Part shown: piece by piece, positions 17,668 to 27,700 of the stretch | Layout: every line of letters begins with the position of its first letter | How positions within the stretch are numbered: the first letter of the stretch is position 1 | Origin: Rhodospirillales bacterium | GTDB lineage: Bacteria > Pseudomonadota > Alphaproteobacteria > BOG-932 > Roseiterribacteraceae | Length of the DNA stretch: 47,965 bases | Direction: 5' to 3' | Assembly: GCA_028291345.1 (NCBI GenBank) | Contig: JAQGIF010000195.1 | Coordinates: 1 to 47,965 of the forward strand | The notes under the pieces: generated by a model | Told to the model about the DNA's origin: nothing | Seen by the model: the letters and a program-made list of their open reading frames with translations, nothing else | The model's database searches: none | Translations under genes and position numbers: made by a program

Positions 17668-19787
17668 CCGCCGCGGAGATATCTGACCGCGCGGTCGCGC
17701 CGGAACAGGTAGAGCAGCACCCGCAGCGCCTCGCCGCGCGACGTGTTGAGTTCGGGGTCGCGGGTTATGATCAGCTTGGCGTCGTCCGCGGCGATGGCAA
17801 GCAGGTCGCCGTGGCGCACGGGATCGGCCAGCTTGAAATCCGGCATACCGCTTTGCTTGGTACCGAGCAGGTCGCCGGCACCGCGCAACTTCAGATCTTC
17901 CTCGGCGATGCGGAAACCGTCCTCAGTCTCGCGCAATATGGCGAGCCGTTCGCGGGCCGTGCCGCCCAGCGGACCGGCATAGAGCAGCAGGCAGGTCGAG
18001 GCTGCGCTGCCACGCCCGACCCTTCCGCGCAGTTGGTGGAGCTGAGCCAGGCCGAAGCGCTCGGCATGCTCGATCACCATGATCGTCGCCTCGGCCACAT
18101 CGACGCCGACCTCGATGACGGTCGTTGCCACGAGAATATCAAGCGCGCCGGCGATGAAGCCGGCCATCACCGCATCCTTCTCGGCAGCCTTCATCTTGCC
18201 GTGGATAAGCCCGACGCGCCCCCCCTCGACTTGGCCGCCGAAGCGCGCATGGAGCAGGGCGAAGCGCTGCCGCGCCGCCGCTAGGTCGCTCTCGTCCGAC
18301 TCCTCGATCAGCGGACAGACCCAGTAGATGCGCGCCCCGCCGGCGATCGCGCGGCCCAGCCCGTCCAGCACCTCATCTAGGCGCTCGATGGCGACGGTGC
18401 TGGTCTTGATCGGTGTGCGGCCCGGCGGTTTTTCGTCCAGGCGGGAGACATCCATGTCACCATAGGCGGCCAAAGTTAGGCTGCGCGGGATCGGCGTCGC
18501 GCTCATCACCAGCGTATCGACGCCCTGTCCCTTACCCGTCAGAGTTGCACGCTCATCAACGCCGAAGCGGTGTTGTTCGTCAACAACGACCAGCGCCAAA
18601 TCTGAGAATACAACGTCGGGTTGCAATAGCGCGTGAGTGCCGATGACGATCTGGATACGACCCTCGGCCAGCGCCGCCAGCGTCTGAGTCCGCGCCTTGC
18701 CCTTGTCCCGTCCGGTCAGCAACGCGACGTTGACGCGCATGTTCTGGCAAAGCGGCGCGATGGTTGCCAGATGCTGCCGCGCCAGAATCTCGGTGGGTGC
18801 CATCAGGGCGGCCTGCCGGCCGGTCTCTAGTGCCGCCAGCATCGCCAGGAACGACACAACGGTCTTGCCGCTGCCGACGTCGCCCTGAAGCAGCCTGAGC
18901 ATTCGGTGGCTGTCGCCCATGTCATGGATGATCTCGGCCAATGCTCGCTCCTGAGCACCGGTTAGGCGATAGGGCAGGGCGGCCAGGGCGGCTTGGCGCA
19001 GGTGCCCGTCACCGACATTGGGCTTGCCGCCGCTGCGCCGGTTATGCTCGCGGATCAGCGCGAGGGCCAATTGATGCGCCAGCAGCTCGTCATAGGCCAG
19101 ACGTTGCCGCGCCGCCGTCTCCGGCAGCAGGTCGGCCTCGCTCTCAGGGTTATGTGCGGCAGTGATCGCTGCCTTCCAATCCGGCCATGCGCGCTGCCGT
19201 TGCAAACCGGCATCGAGCCATTCCGGCAAAGGCGGCGTGCGCACCAGTGCGCTGCGCATCATCCGGTCCAGCATCGGCGCGGTCAGCCCGGCGGTCAGGC
19301 GATAGATCGCCTGGACGATGGCAATGCGGTCCCGCGCCGTGACTGGCAATATCGCATCGGGATGCGACATTTGGGGCATGCCATTATAGAATTCGATCTT
19401 GCCGCTGACCAACCGCTTTTCACCGATCGGCAGCTGCCGCAGCAGATAAGGGCCGCGGACATTGAAGAAAACCAGTTCGATAAATCCAGTCTCGTCGCGG
19501 CAGCGTACGCGGTAAGGCGTCCGGCCCCGGCCGGATTGGTGGCGGTCGATGGTCAGTTCCAGGGTCGCGACGCAGGGCTGCTTCAGCTCACCGATCTTGG
19601 GCGTGTAGCGGCGGTCGAGCAGGGCGACAGGCAAGTGCCACAGCATGTCGACGATCTCGGGCCCCGCGACCTTCGCCAGCATCCTCGACAAATGCGTACC
19701 GACCCCGCCCAGCGACGATACCGGCTGGAACAGGGGTTCGAGCACGACCGGTCTGGTCTTGGCGCGCGAGTCTGTGGGGGCGTTCAT
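17664..19787 (-). CDS. recG: ATP-dependent DNA helicase RecG
   Basis: A 707-residue RecG. An N-terminal wedge/OB domain (about 60-160, [15 protein letters not shown]) is followed by superfamily-2 helicase domains. Walker A is [11 protein letters not shown] (residues 299-309), the DEQH box [10 protein letters not shown] is at 401-409, and motif III is [10 protein letters not shown]. Motif VI is QLRGRVGRG (587-595), and the C-terminal TRG region includes [12 protein letters not shown]. It remodels stalled replication forks and Holliday junctions and unwinds R-loops. In many sphingomonads it lies next to sdhE-mfd; here about 4.6 kb separate them. The start ATG at 19787 fits the expected N-terminus. 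Confidence 0.97.
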   Translation of the reverse strand: MNAPTDSRAKTRPVVLEPLFQPVSSLGGVGTHLSRMLAKVAGPEIVDMLWHLPVALLDRRYTPKIGELKQPCVATLELTIDRHQSGRGRTPYRVRCRDETGFIELVFFNVRGPYLLRQLPIGEKRLVSGKIEFYNGMPQMSHPDAILPVTARDRIAIVQAIYRLTAGLTAPMLDRMMRSALVRTPPLPEWLDAGLQRQRAWPDWKAAITAAHNPESEADLLPETAARQRLAYDELLAHQLALALIREHNRRSGGKPNVGDGHLRQAALAALPYRLTGAQERALAEIIHDMGDSHRMLRLLQGDVGSGKTVVSFLAMLAALETGRQAALMAPTEILARQHLATIAPLCQNMRVNVALLTGRDKGKARTQTLAALAEGRIQIVIGTHALLQPDVVFSDLALVVVDEQHRFGVDERATLTGKGQGVDTLVMSATPIPRSLTLAAYGDMDVSRLDEKPPGRTPIKTSTVAIERLDEVLDGLGRAIAGGARIYWVCPLIEESDESDLAAARQRFALLHARFGGQVEGGRVGLIHGKMKAAEKDAVMAGFIAGALDILVATTVIEVGVDVAEATIMVIEHAERFGLAQLHQLRGRVGRGSAASTCLLLYAGPLGGTARERLAILRETEDGFRIAEEDLKLRGAGDLLGTKQSGMPDFKLADPVRHGDLLAIAADDAKLIITRDPELNTSRGEALRVLLYLFRRDRAVRYLRGG

Positions 19788-19976
19788 GGACGAAGTTTAC
19801 AACCTGGCAGCCGGCTGGCCATTAGCTGCGACTGAAAGGCACGCGATTCGCCTGTTTGCGATCGATCCAACCGCCGTTCCGCTGCTGAGCTGCTCTTAAC
19901 TAACGCTGCAGGGTCTGGTAATGGAATCTGATTCCAAAAATTACATTATAATTTGTTAGTTCGCGTTGGAAAACCT

Positions 19977-20465
19977 ATGACGAGCCCGCTACGGACCGAA
20001 TCCTGGGAAGAAGTTTATCTCTATTGGCTGTCGCGGCACGTGGACGGTCAGCCGCCTAGGCGCGCAGATATCGACCCAATGATCGACCTGCCGCATATGG
20101 CGTCGAATCTCATCATGATCGAACTGCGCCACGACGGGGCCGAATATCGCCTCATAGGCAGCGAGGTCGTCAGCTATTTCGGGGTAGATCGCACCGGAAA
20201 AGAGGTGGGCACCAGCAATGTCGATCCCAAGCAGCTGGAAGCATGGCGGCGTGCCGTCGGGTCGGTTGGACGCAATGGGCAAGCGCATATGCTGATATCG
20301 CATTATCCGGGCGGGACGAAGTCGACAGTCGCTTTGCTGGTGCCGCTGGCGCCCGATGGCGATGGCGTGACGAAGGTGTTCGGCGCCGCCTTCTTTGGGC
20401 AGCCTTTTCCCATCACCGACGCCTTCAAGGACCTGGTCGTGAACGAGGTCGTTCTGAATCTCTGA
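19977..20465 (+). CDS. PAS-domain protein (PAS_5 family)
   Basis: A 162-residue protein formed almost entirely by one PAS_5-type domain. It shows WEEVYLYWLSRHVDGQPPRRADIDP, then LPHMASNLIMIELRHDGAEYRLIGSEVVSYFG and RTGKEVGTSNVD. The family is common in alphaproteobacteria as a stand-alone sensor-like module with no attached output domain. The ligand and partner are unknown. The ATG at 19977 was preferred to a TTG at 19953; a T/A-rich stretch (19930-19960, containing AATTACATTATAATTTG) lies just upstream and may be the promoter. Its stop directly abuts that of the convergent GFA-family gene. Confidence 0.82.
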   Translation: MTSPLRTESWEEVYLYWLSRHVDGQPPRRADIDPMIDLPHMASNLIMIELRHDGAEYRLIGSEVVSYFGVDRTGKEVGTSNVDPKQLEAWRRAVGSVGRNGQAHMLISHYPGGTKSTVALLVPLAPDGDGVTKVFGAAFFGQPFPITDAFKDLVVNEVVLNL

Positions 20466-20831
20466 TTACCAGAGGTTCTTGCCGTCGATCACCACCACGG
20501 GTACCGATTCGAAATCGAAATCCGCAATCAGCCGGGCATTCACCCCCACCCTGGGATTATCGAAATCCGGCGTGCCGGTCGACCAGTCGGGCGATTCGCT
20601 GTAGGTCGTGCAGCCGCAGGTGCCGCAGAAATGATGCTTGACCGTCCTGGTGTTCCAAAGATAGGTCGCGACCTGCTCGGGCGGCGTCTTCAGCTCGAAC
20701 TGCGCCGGCTTGTAATAGGCCCACAGCACGCCGCGCTTGGAACAGAGGGAACAGGTGCAGCGGGTGATGCTCTCCGGCGCCGCATCCAACTCGAATTGCG
20801 TCGCGCCGCAATGGCAGCTTCCCTTGATCAT
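20466..20831 (-). CDS. GFA-family zinc-binding protein (glutathione-dependent formaldehyde-activating-like)
   Basis: A 121-residue single-domain GFA/CENP-V fold protein. Zinc-binding motifs are GSCHCGATQFEL at residues 4-15, TRCTCSLCSKRG, and HHFCGTCGCTTYSES. The family was named for formaldehyde activation with glutathione, but that activity is disputed for most members, so the function is best left open. The frame continues upstream to 20909, but the ATG at 20831 starts the protein where the family starts and has a GGGAGAGAA ribosome binding site. The 400 bases upstream (20832-21233) hold no recognised gene and become strikingly A/T-rich from about 20990. Confidence 0.88.
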   Translation of the reverse strand: MIKGSCHCGATQFELDAAPESITRCTCSLCSKRGVLWAYYKPAQFELKTPPEQVATYLWNTRTVKHHFCGTCGCTTYSESPDWSTGTPDFDNPRVGVNARLIADFDFESVPVVVIDGKNLW

Positions 20832-20989
20832 GGTTCTCTCCCTCCTGTGCCGGGGACCGGAATGGTGATTTACCTCGCTCACCTGACCTGGGTTCCGACG
20901 CCAGATCAATCACGGGAAGCGGAAATGCGCCACTAGCCTCACAGCCAATTACGTCGAGAACGAGCCACGTGGTTTCGGGGACATACCAG

Positions 20990-21180
20990 AAAGTCCCGAT
21001 CAAATTACGGATGTAGAGATCAACAACAGGAAATATGGAAATGTTCCACATAAAACCAATTAAAGAGCTATACTTATAGTCGCAGAATGTAACTTCTACT
21101 AATATGGACATTATCTGGATTAAAAATGCCAAGGGTATTGTAAAACACTTTCAGTTTATTACATCTGCTTTATCTCAGCC
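20990..21180. other. A/T-rich intergenic segment upstream of the autotransporter-OmpA gene
   Basis: The stretch is rich in A/T runs such as AATTAAAGAGC and GGATTAAAAATGCC, in sharp contrast to the GC-rich genes on both sides. It probably holds the promoter and leader of the outer-membrane protein gene that starts at 21234. No specific promoter pair stands out clearly enough to call. The composition could also reflect recent acquisition of the flanking block. Confidence 0.45.
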
Positions 21181-21233
21181 GGCGGCCCTAAGCGCGTAAC
21201 GCTGATCGAGCACAGACTCGAGGAGTCGCGTTT

Positions 21234-23951
21234 ATGAATCGCATAAATTTCTTATTGTTTTTAGTTGCCACCACGGCGGCCTGGTCTCCGGCAAGTTTCG
21301 CGCAAAGGCAAACGGCGGTCGGCCCAGGGACAATTCCCTTGAACGCGACGGGCGTACTTAACGGTGTCGATTTATCGGTTTCGGGGACGACGGGGACGTT
21401 GAGCGTCGGCGTGCCCGGCGGTCCGCAAATGGATATCTTCACCCACAACAATCCCCCTGTCGCTGGGCTCGTCGCGGTTTCCACTGCGGCGTCCAGCCAG
21501 GGCAACATTGTCTTCAACAGCAGTTCGACCGTCTATGGCGCGATCGGCGTCACTCAGCCGGGAGGGCCGTTTCTTCTCAACATCACCGGCGGCAATCCGG
21601 GAACGGCGGTAAATTTCATGGGCCCGGTCTATGCGACCACTCTGGGAGTCTCGGGAACCGGCGCGGTGAATTTCAATAGCGGCTCGACGAAGGTAACGGC
21701 CACGAATTTCGCCGCCGACGGCACGATCGGTCTTGCCCCCAATTCGATCGTCATCGGTGCTCTGACGACCACTGCAGGGGCAAATACCGGCACGTTGGCG
21801 CTAGGCGGCGGGAGTGTGCTGAACGGGGCGGTGGGCGGCGCGGTCGGGCTCAGGTCGATCAATGTCGTCGGGGGAAGCAACGCCGCAGGGGTTACCGCGA
21901 CGATCACCGGCGCGGTCGATGCCTTCGCATTTTCTCTCGGGACCAACACGTTGAATATCGGCGGCGCTCTGACGATCGCCAATCTTGGGGCGAGCGGAGT
22001 GATCAATACTGTGCTGGCCAGCCCCACGGTCTTTGGCAATATCAGGCCCGTCGGCGCGACCAATCTTGGGCCGGTGCTCGGGATCAACGTGACCGTCCCG
22101 ACGACCGCCTTCATCCCGGTCGGAACCCAATTCAACATCATTCAGACCCAGGCTGGAACGCTGCAAAGCGGCACGAACGGCAGCGTCGTAACGGTGACGA
22201 TAAAAGACCCCACCAATCCGCTCTACACTTTCGCCGCCGTCCCGGTCGCCGGCACCGTCGCCGGTCTAGTGACGATCCGAACAACCGGCATTCCGTTGAT
22301 GGCGGCGGTAACGCCGCCTATCGGAGTTGTTCTGCCGCCCACGGCGCCGGTTGCGGCCGTGGTCGCACCAGTTCTGCTGGCCATCGCTCCGACCGCGCCC
22401 GCGCCTGGCGCAACCCCGACGGCGCCGGCCGCGGCTCCGCCCTCCGACCTCGTCGCCACGGTTTTGCCGGCGATCAATTCCTTGGCGACGCCCGGCGCGG
22501 TTGTCGACGCGGTTGTGCAGCTTGCTCCGTCAACTCCAGACCTCGTGGCGCCCCTCGTGACGTTTCAAGGAACGCGGGAGTTCGAGGAGCTTTGGATGTC
22601 ACGTCTGGACGATGTCATGTGTGGCGGGGTCGATCAGACCGACCGCGCCAACCCGTCCGAGGGAGATAGTGCCTATTGCCATGTGAATGTGCCCCGCAGC
22701 GGCTGGTGGGTGAAGGGCTTCGGATATTTCGGCAACCAGGATGATCGCGGGCAAGCACTCGGAGGCTATGACTCCAAGATTTATGGCGGGATGGTCGGCT
22801 ACGACATGCCTCTCGGGCTGGACACGCGCGCGGGCTTGGGCATCGGCTATGCGCGAAGCACGATCGATGGGGCGCAGTTCGATGCCAGGACCAGCTTCAA
22901 CACCTATCAAGCGACGGCCTATCTGATTCATGAGATCGGACCATGGTTCGTCACTGGCGACCTGTCGATCGGGCTGAGCGATTATTCCGGAACGCGGTCC
23001 ATCCTCTTTCCCGCGATCGATCGTACCGCGCACGCCGGGTATGATGGGCAGGATTACACGGCCTATATCGCCACCGGTTATCATTTTTATGCTGACGGAT
23101 TCACCGTCACCCCTCTGGCCTCGCTCCAATACACAAATGTTAACGCGGACGGCTACACGGAGACCGGCGCCGGCGATATCAATCTCAAGGTGCGGTCCCA
23201 GAATTACGATTTTCTCGAGTCCGGTCTGGGCGTGAAGGTGGCGCGCGACGTCCAATCCGATGATGGGACGTTCGTTCCGGAAATCCACTTCAAATGGCTG
23301 CATGCGCTCAGCAACCCGACGCTGAAAAACACAGCTTCGTTCGCTGTCACGGGTTCCCCGACTTTTACGACGCCTGGACTGAAGACCGCTAACGACACCC
23401 TCGACCTTGGCGTGGGCGTAACGCTGCTTTCCAACGGGAAAAGATGGTCGGTTGAAACCGCCTACGATTATGAATGGAGAAGTGACGAATACTCCGCTCA
23501 TCAGGGAATGGTGAAGTTCACTTACCGGTTCGGCGGTGACGCCACGGATGTTTGCGACTGCGCGGCGCCAATCCAGGTTCCGGTTGTCGCGGCCACGCCG
23601 TCGGTTCCGAAGACCTATCTGGTGTTTTTCGACTTCAACAAGTCGGACCTGACGACGCAAGCTATCACTATTGTCGGCCAGGCGGCGACGAACGCGGGTC
23701 CAGCCAAGGTCACCCAGCTCGAAGTGACTGGACATACCGATACGGTTGGCTCCGATGGCTATAATATGCGCCTGTCCCGCCGCCGCGCGGAATCAGTCGC
23801 AGCCGAGTTGGAGAAGGATGGCATCCCCGCCAGCGAAATCGCGATCTTCGCCAAGGGTAAGCGCGACCTTTTGGTTCCGACCGCTGATGGCGTGAAGGAG
23901 CCACAAAACCGGCGCGTCCAGATATCCTACTCGGGGGAGCCGTCTGCTTAG
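21234..23951 (+). CDS. Autotransporter beta-barrel protein with C-terminal OmpA peptidoglycan-binding domain
   Basis: A 905-residue outer-membrane protein. Residues 1-23 form a Sec signal peptide ending AASFA-type before QRQ. Residues about 24-350 are a Gly/Asn/Thr/Val-rich passenger with beta-helix-like periodicity. Residues about 354-406 form a Pro/Ala-rich linker. A type Va autotransporter barrel spans about 480-766: SGWWVKGFGYFGNQDD, GGYDSKIYGGMVGYDM, YTAYIATGYHF, final strand MVKFTYRF. A VCDC pair (773-776) follows, then an OmpA-like domain (about 794-900) with VFFDFNKSDLT, GHTDTVGSDGYNMRLSRRRA (D836 and R851 as likely meso-diaminopimelate contacts) and NRRVQISY. In normal autotransporters the barrel is the last domain, so this order is unusual. 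The likely topology is a surface passenger, an outer-membrane barrel and a periplasmic cell-wall anchor. Confidence 0.85.
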   Translation: MNRINFLLFLVATTAAWSPASFAQRQTAVGPGTIPLNATGVLNGVDLSVSGTTGTLSVGVPGGPQMDIFTHNNPPVAGLVAVSTAASSQGNIVFNSSSTVYGAIGVTQPGGPFLLNITGGNPGTAVNFMGPVYATTLGVSGTGAVNFNSGSTKVTATNFAADGTIGLAPNSIVIGALTTTAGANTGTLALGGGSVLNGAVGGAVGLRSINVVGGSNAAGVTATITGAVDAFAFSLGTNTLNIGGALTIANLGASGVINTVLASPTVFGNIRPVGATNLGPVLGINVTVPTTAFIPVGTQFNIIQTQAGTLQSGTNGSVVTVTIKDPTNPLYTFAAVPVAGTVAGLVTIRTTGIPLMAAVTPPIGVVLPPTAPVAAVVAPVLLAIAPTAPAPGATPTAPAAAPPSDLVATVLPAINSLATPGAVVDAVVQLAPSTPDLVAPLVTFQGTREFEELWMSRLDDVMCGGVDQTDRANPSEGDSAYCHVNVPRSGWWVKGFGYFGNQDDRGQALGGYDSKIYGGMVGYDMPLGLDTRAGLGIGYARSTIDGAQFDARTSFNTYQATAYLIHEIGPWFVTGDLSIGLSDYSGTRSILFPAIDRTAHAGYDGQDYTAYIATGYHFYADGFTVTPLASLQYTNVNADGYTETGAGDINLKVRSQNYDFLESGLGVKVARDVQSDDGTFVPEIHFKWLHALSNPTLKNTASFAVTGSPTFTTPGLKTANDTLDLGVGVTLLSNGKRWSVETAYDYEWRSDEYSAHQGMVKFTYRFGGDATDVCDCAAPIQVPVVAATPSVPKTYLVFFDFNKSDLTTQAITIVGQAATNAGPAKVTQLEVTGHTDTVGSDGYNMRLSRRRAESVAAELEKDGIPASEIAIFAKGKRDLLVPTADGVKEPQNRRVQISYSGEPSA

Positions 23952-23973
23952 GTCCTCGTGATTGCGGCCTGGC

Positions 23974-24006
23974 GATACGCCCGCAGGTTCAACCTGCGGG
24001 CGTATC
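23974..24006 (+). terminator. Strong rho-independent terminator
   Basis: A perfect 16-bp stem: GATACGCCCGCAGGTT (23974-23989) pairs with AACCTGCGGGCGTATC (23991-24006), followed by TTTTAATAA. In practice the loop opens to a few bases. It lies 23 bases after the stop of the autotransporter-OmpA gene and surely ends that transcript. Confidence 0.92.
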
Positions 24007-24057
24007 TTTTAATAAGCGCGGCCATAGTATGTCCGCTCGGCCTGTTCGAATTGGGTC

Positions 24058-24324
24058 ATGCCATCCGCGGCGACAATGCTCGGCGTCTGCACACCCCTTA
24101 CCGGTTTGGTCAAAGTTGTACAGGGCCGGATCGGTCCAAGCCGTGTGGACGAATATGTCGGGCTTGAGTCGCTTTTGTTCGTAGCCAGCGCCATTGCGTC
24201 ATATTTTTCGGTGCGGCACGTCGATGGAACACGCGCCAACGCGAGGTTTGAGCGCGTTGGCGCCATTTGTTTTATCGTTGGGCTTCTCAGTCTTGCGGTT
24301 ATCGCCCTGCTTTTCGCGTATTAA
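24058..24324 (+). CDS. Small two-helix membrane protein of unknown function
   Basis: An 88-codon frame whose product has two hydrophobic helices, around LESLLFVASAIASYF (residues 37-51) and VGAICFIVGLLSLAVIALLF (67-86), separated by a charged loop RHVDGTRANARFER. No family is recognised. The two helices joined by a polar loop argue for a real protein. The start is uncertain (ATG at 24058 or 24076), and a perfect GC-rich hairpin lies inside the frame. It is placed between a strong terminator and sdhE. Confidence 0.5.
   Translation: MPSAATMLGVCTPLTGLVKVVQGRIGPSRVDEYVGLESLLFVASAIASYFSVRHVDGTRANARFERVGAICFIVGLLSLAVIALLFAY
24233..24263 (+). repeat. Perfect 11-bp inverted repeat inside a small ORF
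   Basis: GCGCCAACGCG (24233-24243) pairs with CGCGTTGGCGC (24253-24263) across a 9-base loop and is followed by CATTTGTTTTAT. The shape resembles a weak intrinsic terminator, but it lies within the coding frame of the small membrane protein, in the polar loop. Confidence 0.55.
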
Positions 24325-24388
24325 GCCATTTGACAGACGCCCGAGAGGATAGACCTGCGGGGGCTGCGGTCTATATACAGGCGCGACC

Positions 24389-24703
24389 ATGAGTGTTCCC
24401 GCGAATTCCAATACAGATCCTGCCCTACCACCCCACGAAGCGCTTGACGCCCTGCGCCGTAAGCTGGGCTTCCGCGCATGGCATCGGGGTACGCGTGAAG
24501 CAGATTTTCTGATCGGCAGTTTTGCCGACCGTCATCTCAAGGAGTTCGATGAGGTCGGGCTGCGGGCGTTCGAGCGGCTGATGAAAGAAAACGACCCCGA
24601 CATCTATGAATGGATGACCGGCCGCACGCCGGTGCCGCCGGAACACGATAATCCGGTCACTGTGTTGCTTCGCCAATTCCGCCTGCCTATGGCATCATCG
24701 TGA
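24389..24703 (+). CDS. sdhE: Succinate dehydrogenase assembly factor 2 (SdhE, FAD assembly)
   Basis: A 104-residue protein of the SdhE/YgfY (Sdh5) family. The conserved RGxxE motif is RGTRE at residues 33-37, followed by ADFLIGSFADRHL and the helix LRAFERLMKENDPDIYEWMTG, matching the family's D-x-D-L-Y-x-W plan. It promotes covalent attachment of FAD to the SdhA subunit of succinate dehydrogenase. The succinate dehydrogenase genes are not in the window. Its TGA stop overlaps the GTG start of mfd in a GTGA arrangement, a translational coupling seen in many alphaproteobacteria. Confidence 0.93.
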   Translation: MSVPANSNTDPALPPHEALDALRRKLGFRAWHRGTREADFLIGSFADRHLKEFDEVGLRAFERLMKENDPDIYEWMTGRTPVPPEHDNPVTVLLRQFRLPMASS

Positions 24704-27700
24704 GTACATTACCGAAAATAGGCCATTCAAAGCCGCCCACAGGTGGCTCGGCCAAGCCCGACCTGGCGAAATTTGGGCTGCCCGCGTTCGATTTCGCGCC
24801 TGGCCGCAAACTGACCCTGGCAGGCGCGCCCGAGGGGCATGACGCGCGATTGCTGGTGGAGCTGATCGCGCGGGAACAGCGCGACCTGCTCCATATCGCG
24901 TCGGACGACGGGCGCATGGCGCGGCTTTCCGACCTGATCGCCTTCTATGATCAGGCACTTGAGATCGTCACATTCCCGGCCTGGGATTGCCTGCCCTATG
25001 ACAGGGTCTCGCCCAATGTCGAGATCGTCGGGCAGCGTATCGCGACGCTTGCCAAGCTGCTGGCCCCGGCAAAAAAGCCGCGCCTGATTATCGCCACCGT
25101 CAACGCGGCCGCCCAGCGTGTGCCGCCGCGCGAGATGGTGCGCAACGCCGCATTCTCGGTGGCCGTCGGCGACCAGGTCGATATTGCGATATTGCAGCTG
25201 TTCTTTGCCGAGAACGGCTATAACCGTGCCGAAACCGTACGCGAGGCCGGCGAATATGCTGTGCGCGGCGGTATCGTCGACTTATTTCCCCCGGGCTTCG
25301 AGGAGCCGGTGCGGCTCGATATGTTCGGCGACGAGTTGGAGAAGATACGCAATTTCGACCCGATCTCCCAGCGCACAACCGGGGAGCGGGATCAGCTGTC
25401 GCTGCAGTCAATGGTCGAGTTCACTTTGGACGAGCCGTCGATCGCGCGCTTCCGCGCCGGCTATCGCGAATTGTTCGGTGTCGTCACCAACGACCCGCTC
25501 TATGAGGCGGTCAGCGCCGGACGGCGCTATGCCGGGATGGAGCATTGGCTGCCGCTGATGCATGAGCGGATCGAGACGATCTTCGATTATGCGCCTAAGG
25601 CGGCTTTGTCGCTCGATCCGCAGGGCGACGAGGCGTTCGATGCGCGCTTCGCCCAGATCGCCGATTTCTATCAGGCGCGGCTCGACCTGCAGAAGACCGA
25701 GGCGCGAGCCAATGGGGCGGTTTATAAACCGCTGCCGCCCGACCGGTTGTATCTGACCCGCGACGAGATCGACGGACAGTTCGCTGGCCGGTCGATGATA
25801 CGGCTTTCGGCTTTCGGCGCCATCGAGGGCGATCCGAACAGCATCGATGGCGGCGGTAAGCGCGGCCGCGATTTTTCCGACGTGCGCTCGACCCAGGCCG
25901 CCGAACTTTACGACGTCATCCGCGAATATCTCGATCGTTACCGCCATGACGGGCGGCGGGTTCTGATTGCCGCGTACAGTCAAGGCTCGCGCACGCGCCT
26001 TATGGCGGTGCTGGCCGAGCGCGGTATCAACCGGCTGGTACCGGTCGATGGCTGGGGCGATGTCCAGAAACTGCCCAAGAACGAAACCGGCGTCGTGGTC
26101 CTGGCGCTGGAGACCGGATTCACCACCCGGGATGTCTGCTTCGTGTCGGAGCAGGACATATTGGGCGACCGGCTAGCCCGCCCGCAGAAGAAGCGTCGGC
26201 GCAGCGACAAGTTCACCATCGATGTCGGCGAGCTGACTGACGGCGATCTTGTGGTCCATGCCGAGCATGGAATCGGCCGCTATGCTGGGCTGGAGACGCT
26301 GCAGGTGTCGGGCGCGGCGCATGATTGCGTGCGGATCGTCTATGCCGGCGACGACAAACTGTATGTGCCGGTCGAGAATATCGACGTGCTATCGCGCTAC
26401 GGCTCCGAGGAGACCACCGCGACGCTCGATAGGCTGGGCGGCGTCGCCTGGCAGGCCCGCAAGGCCAAGGTCCAGAAACGGCTCAAGGACATGGCCGAGC
26501 AGTTGCTCAAGGTCGCGGCGCTCCGCCTGCTGCACTACACCGAGCCGCTGAGCCCGCCGACGGGGCTGTATGAGGAATTCGCCGCGCGGTTCCCGTATCC
26601 GGAGACCGAGGATCAGCTGCGGGCGATCGAGAATGTGATCGAGGATCTGGGGTCGGGCCGGCCGATGGACCGGCTGGTGTGCGGCGATGTCGGCTTCGGC
26701 AAGACCGAGGTCGCGTTGCGCGCGGCATTCGCGGTGGCGATGAGCGGGATGCAGGTGGCGGTGATCGTGCCGACCACCTTGCTGTGCCGCCAGCATTTCA
26801 AGAATTTCCAGAAGCGCTTCGCCGGGCTGCCGCTGCGGATCGAGCAGCTGTCGCGGCTGGTCACGGTGGCGGACGCCAAGACTATCAAAGAGGGCATAAC
26901 CGAGGGCAAGGTTGATATCGTCATCGGCACCCACGCGCTGCTGGGCAAGACGATTAAGTTCGCCCGGTTGGGCCTGCTGGTCGTCGATGAGGAGCAGCAT
27001 TTCGGCGTCAAGCAGAAGGAAAAGCTGAAGGAGCTTGGCGACGGGGTGCATGTGTTGACCCTGACCGCGACGCCGATCCCGCGCACACTGCAAATGGCGC
27101 TGGCTGGCGTGCGCGAGCTCAGCCTCATCACCACGCCACCGGTCGACCGGCTGGCGGTGCGGACGTTCGTGCTGCCGTATGACCCGGTGGTGATCCGCGA
27201 GGCTGTCCTGCGGGAGCAGTTCCGGGGCGGCCAGACCTTCTATGTTTGCCCGCGGCTGGAGGACCTGCCCAAGGTCGAGCAGCGGCTGCGGGAACTGGTG
27301 CCCGAAGTCAAGATGGTCATCGCCCATGGCCAGCTTGCGCCCGCCGATCTGGAGGCGCGGATCAGCGCGTTCTATGACGGCGAGTACGACATGCTGCTGG
27401 CGACGAACATCGTCGAATCCGGCCTGGATTTGCCGCGGGCCAATACGATGATCCTGCATCGTGCCGATATGTTCGGCCTGGCGCAGCTCTATCAGCTGCG
27501 CGGGCGCATCGGCCGGGCCAAGTTGCGCGGCTATTGCTACCTGACCCATGCGGCGGGGCAGATGCTGACCAAGCCGGCGCAGCAGCGGCTTGAACTGATC
27601 GAGACGTTGGACAGTCTGGGCGCCGGCTTTACCCTGGCGAGCCACGACCTCGATTTGCGCGGCGCCGGCAATCTGCTTGGCGAGGAACAATCCGGTCATA

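Noticed and set aside
20832-21132. N-terminal extension of the minus-strand frame upstream of the GFA gene encoding a hydrophobic peptide
   Set aside because: Hydrophobicity follows from A/T-rich sequence; no ribosome binding site and the frame then runs out of phase with the GFA protein.
22599-23735. 378-codon minus-strand ORF within the autotransporter gene
   Set aside because: Shadow frame; the plus strand encodes an unmistakable barrel and OmpA domain.
24233-24275. Intrinsic terminator
   Set aside because: Stem is perfect but the T-tract is interrupted and displaced and it lies inside a plausible coding frame; recorded as a repeat only.
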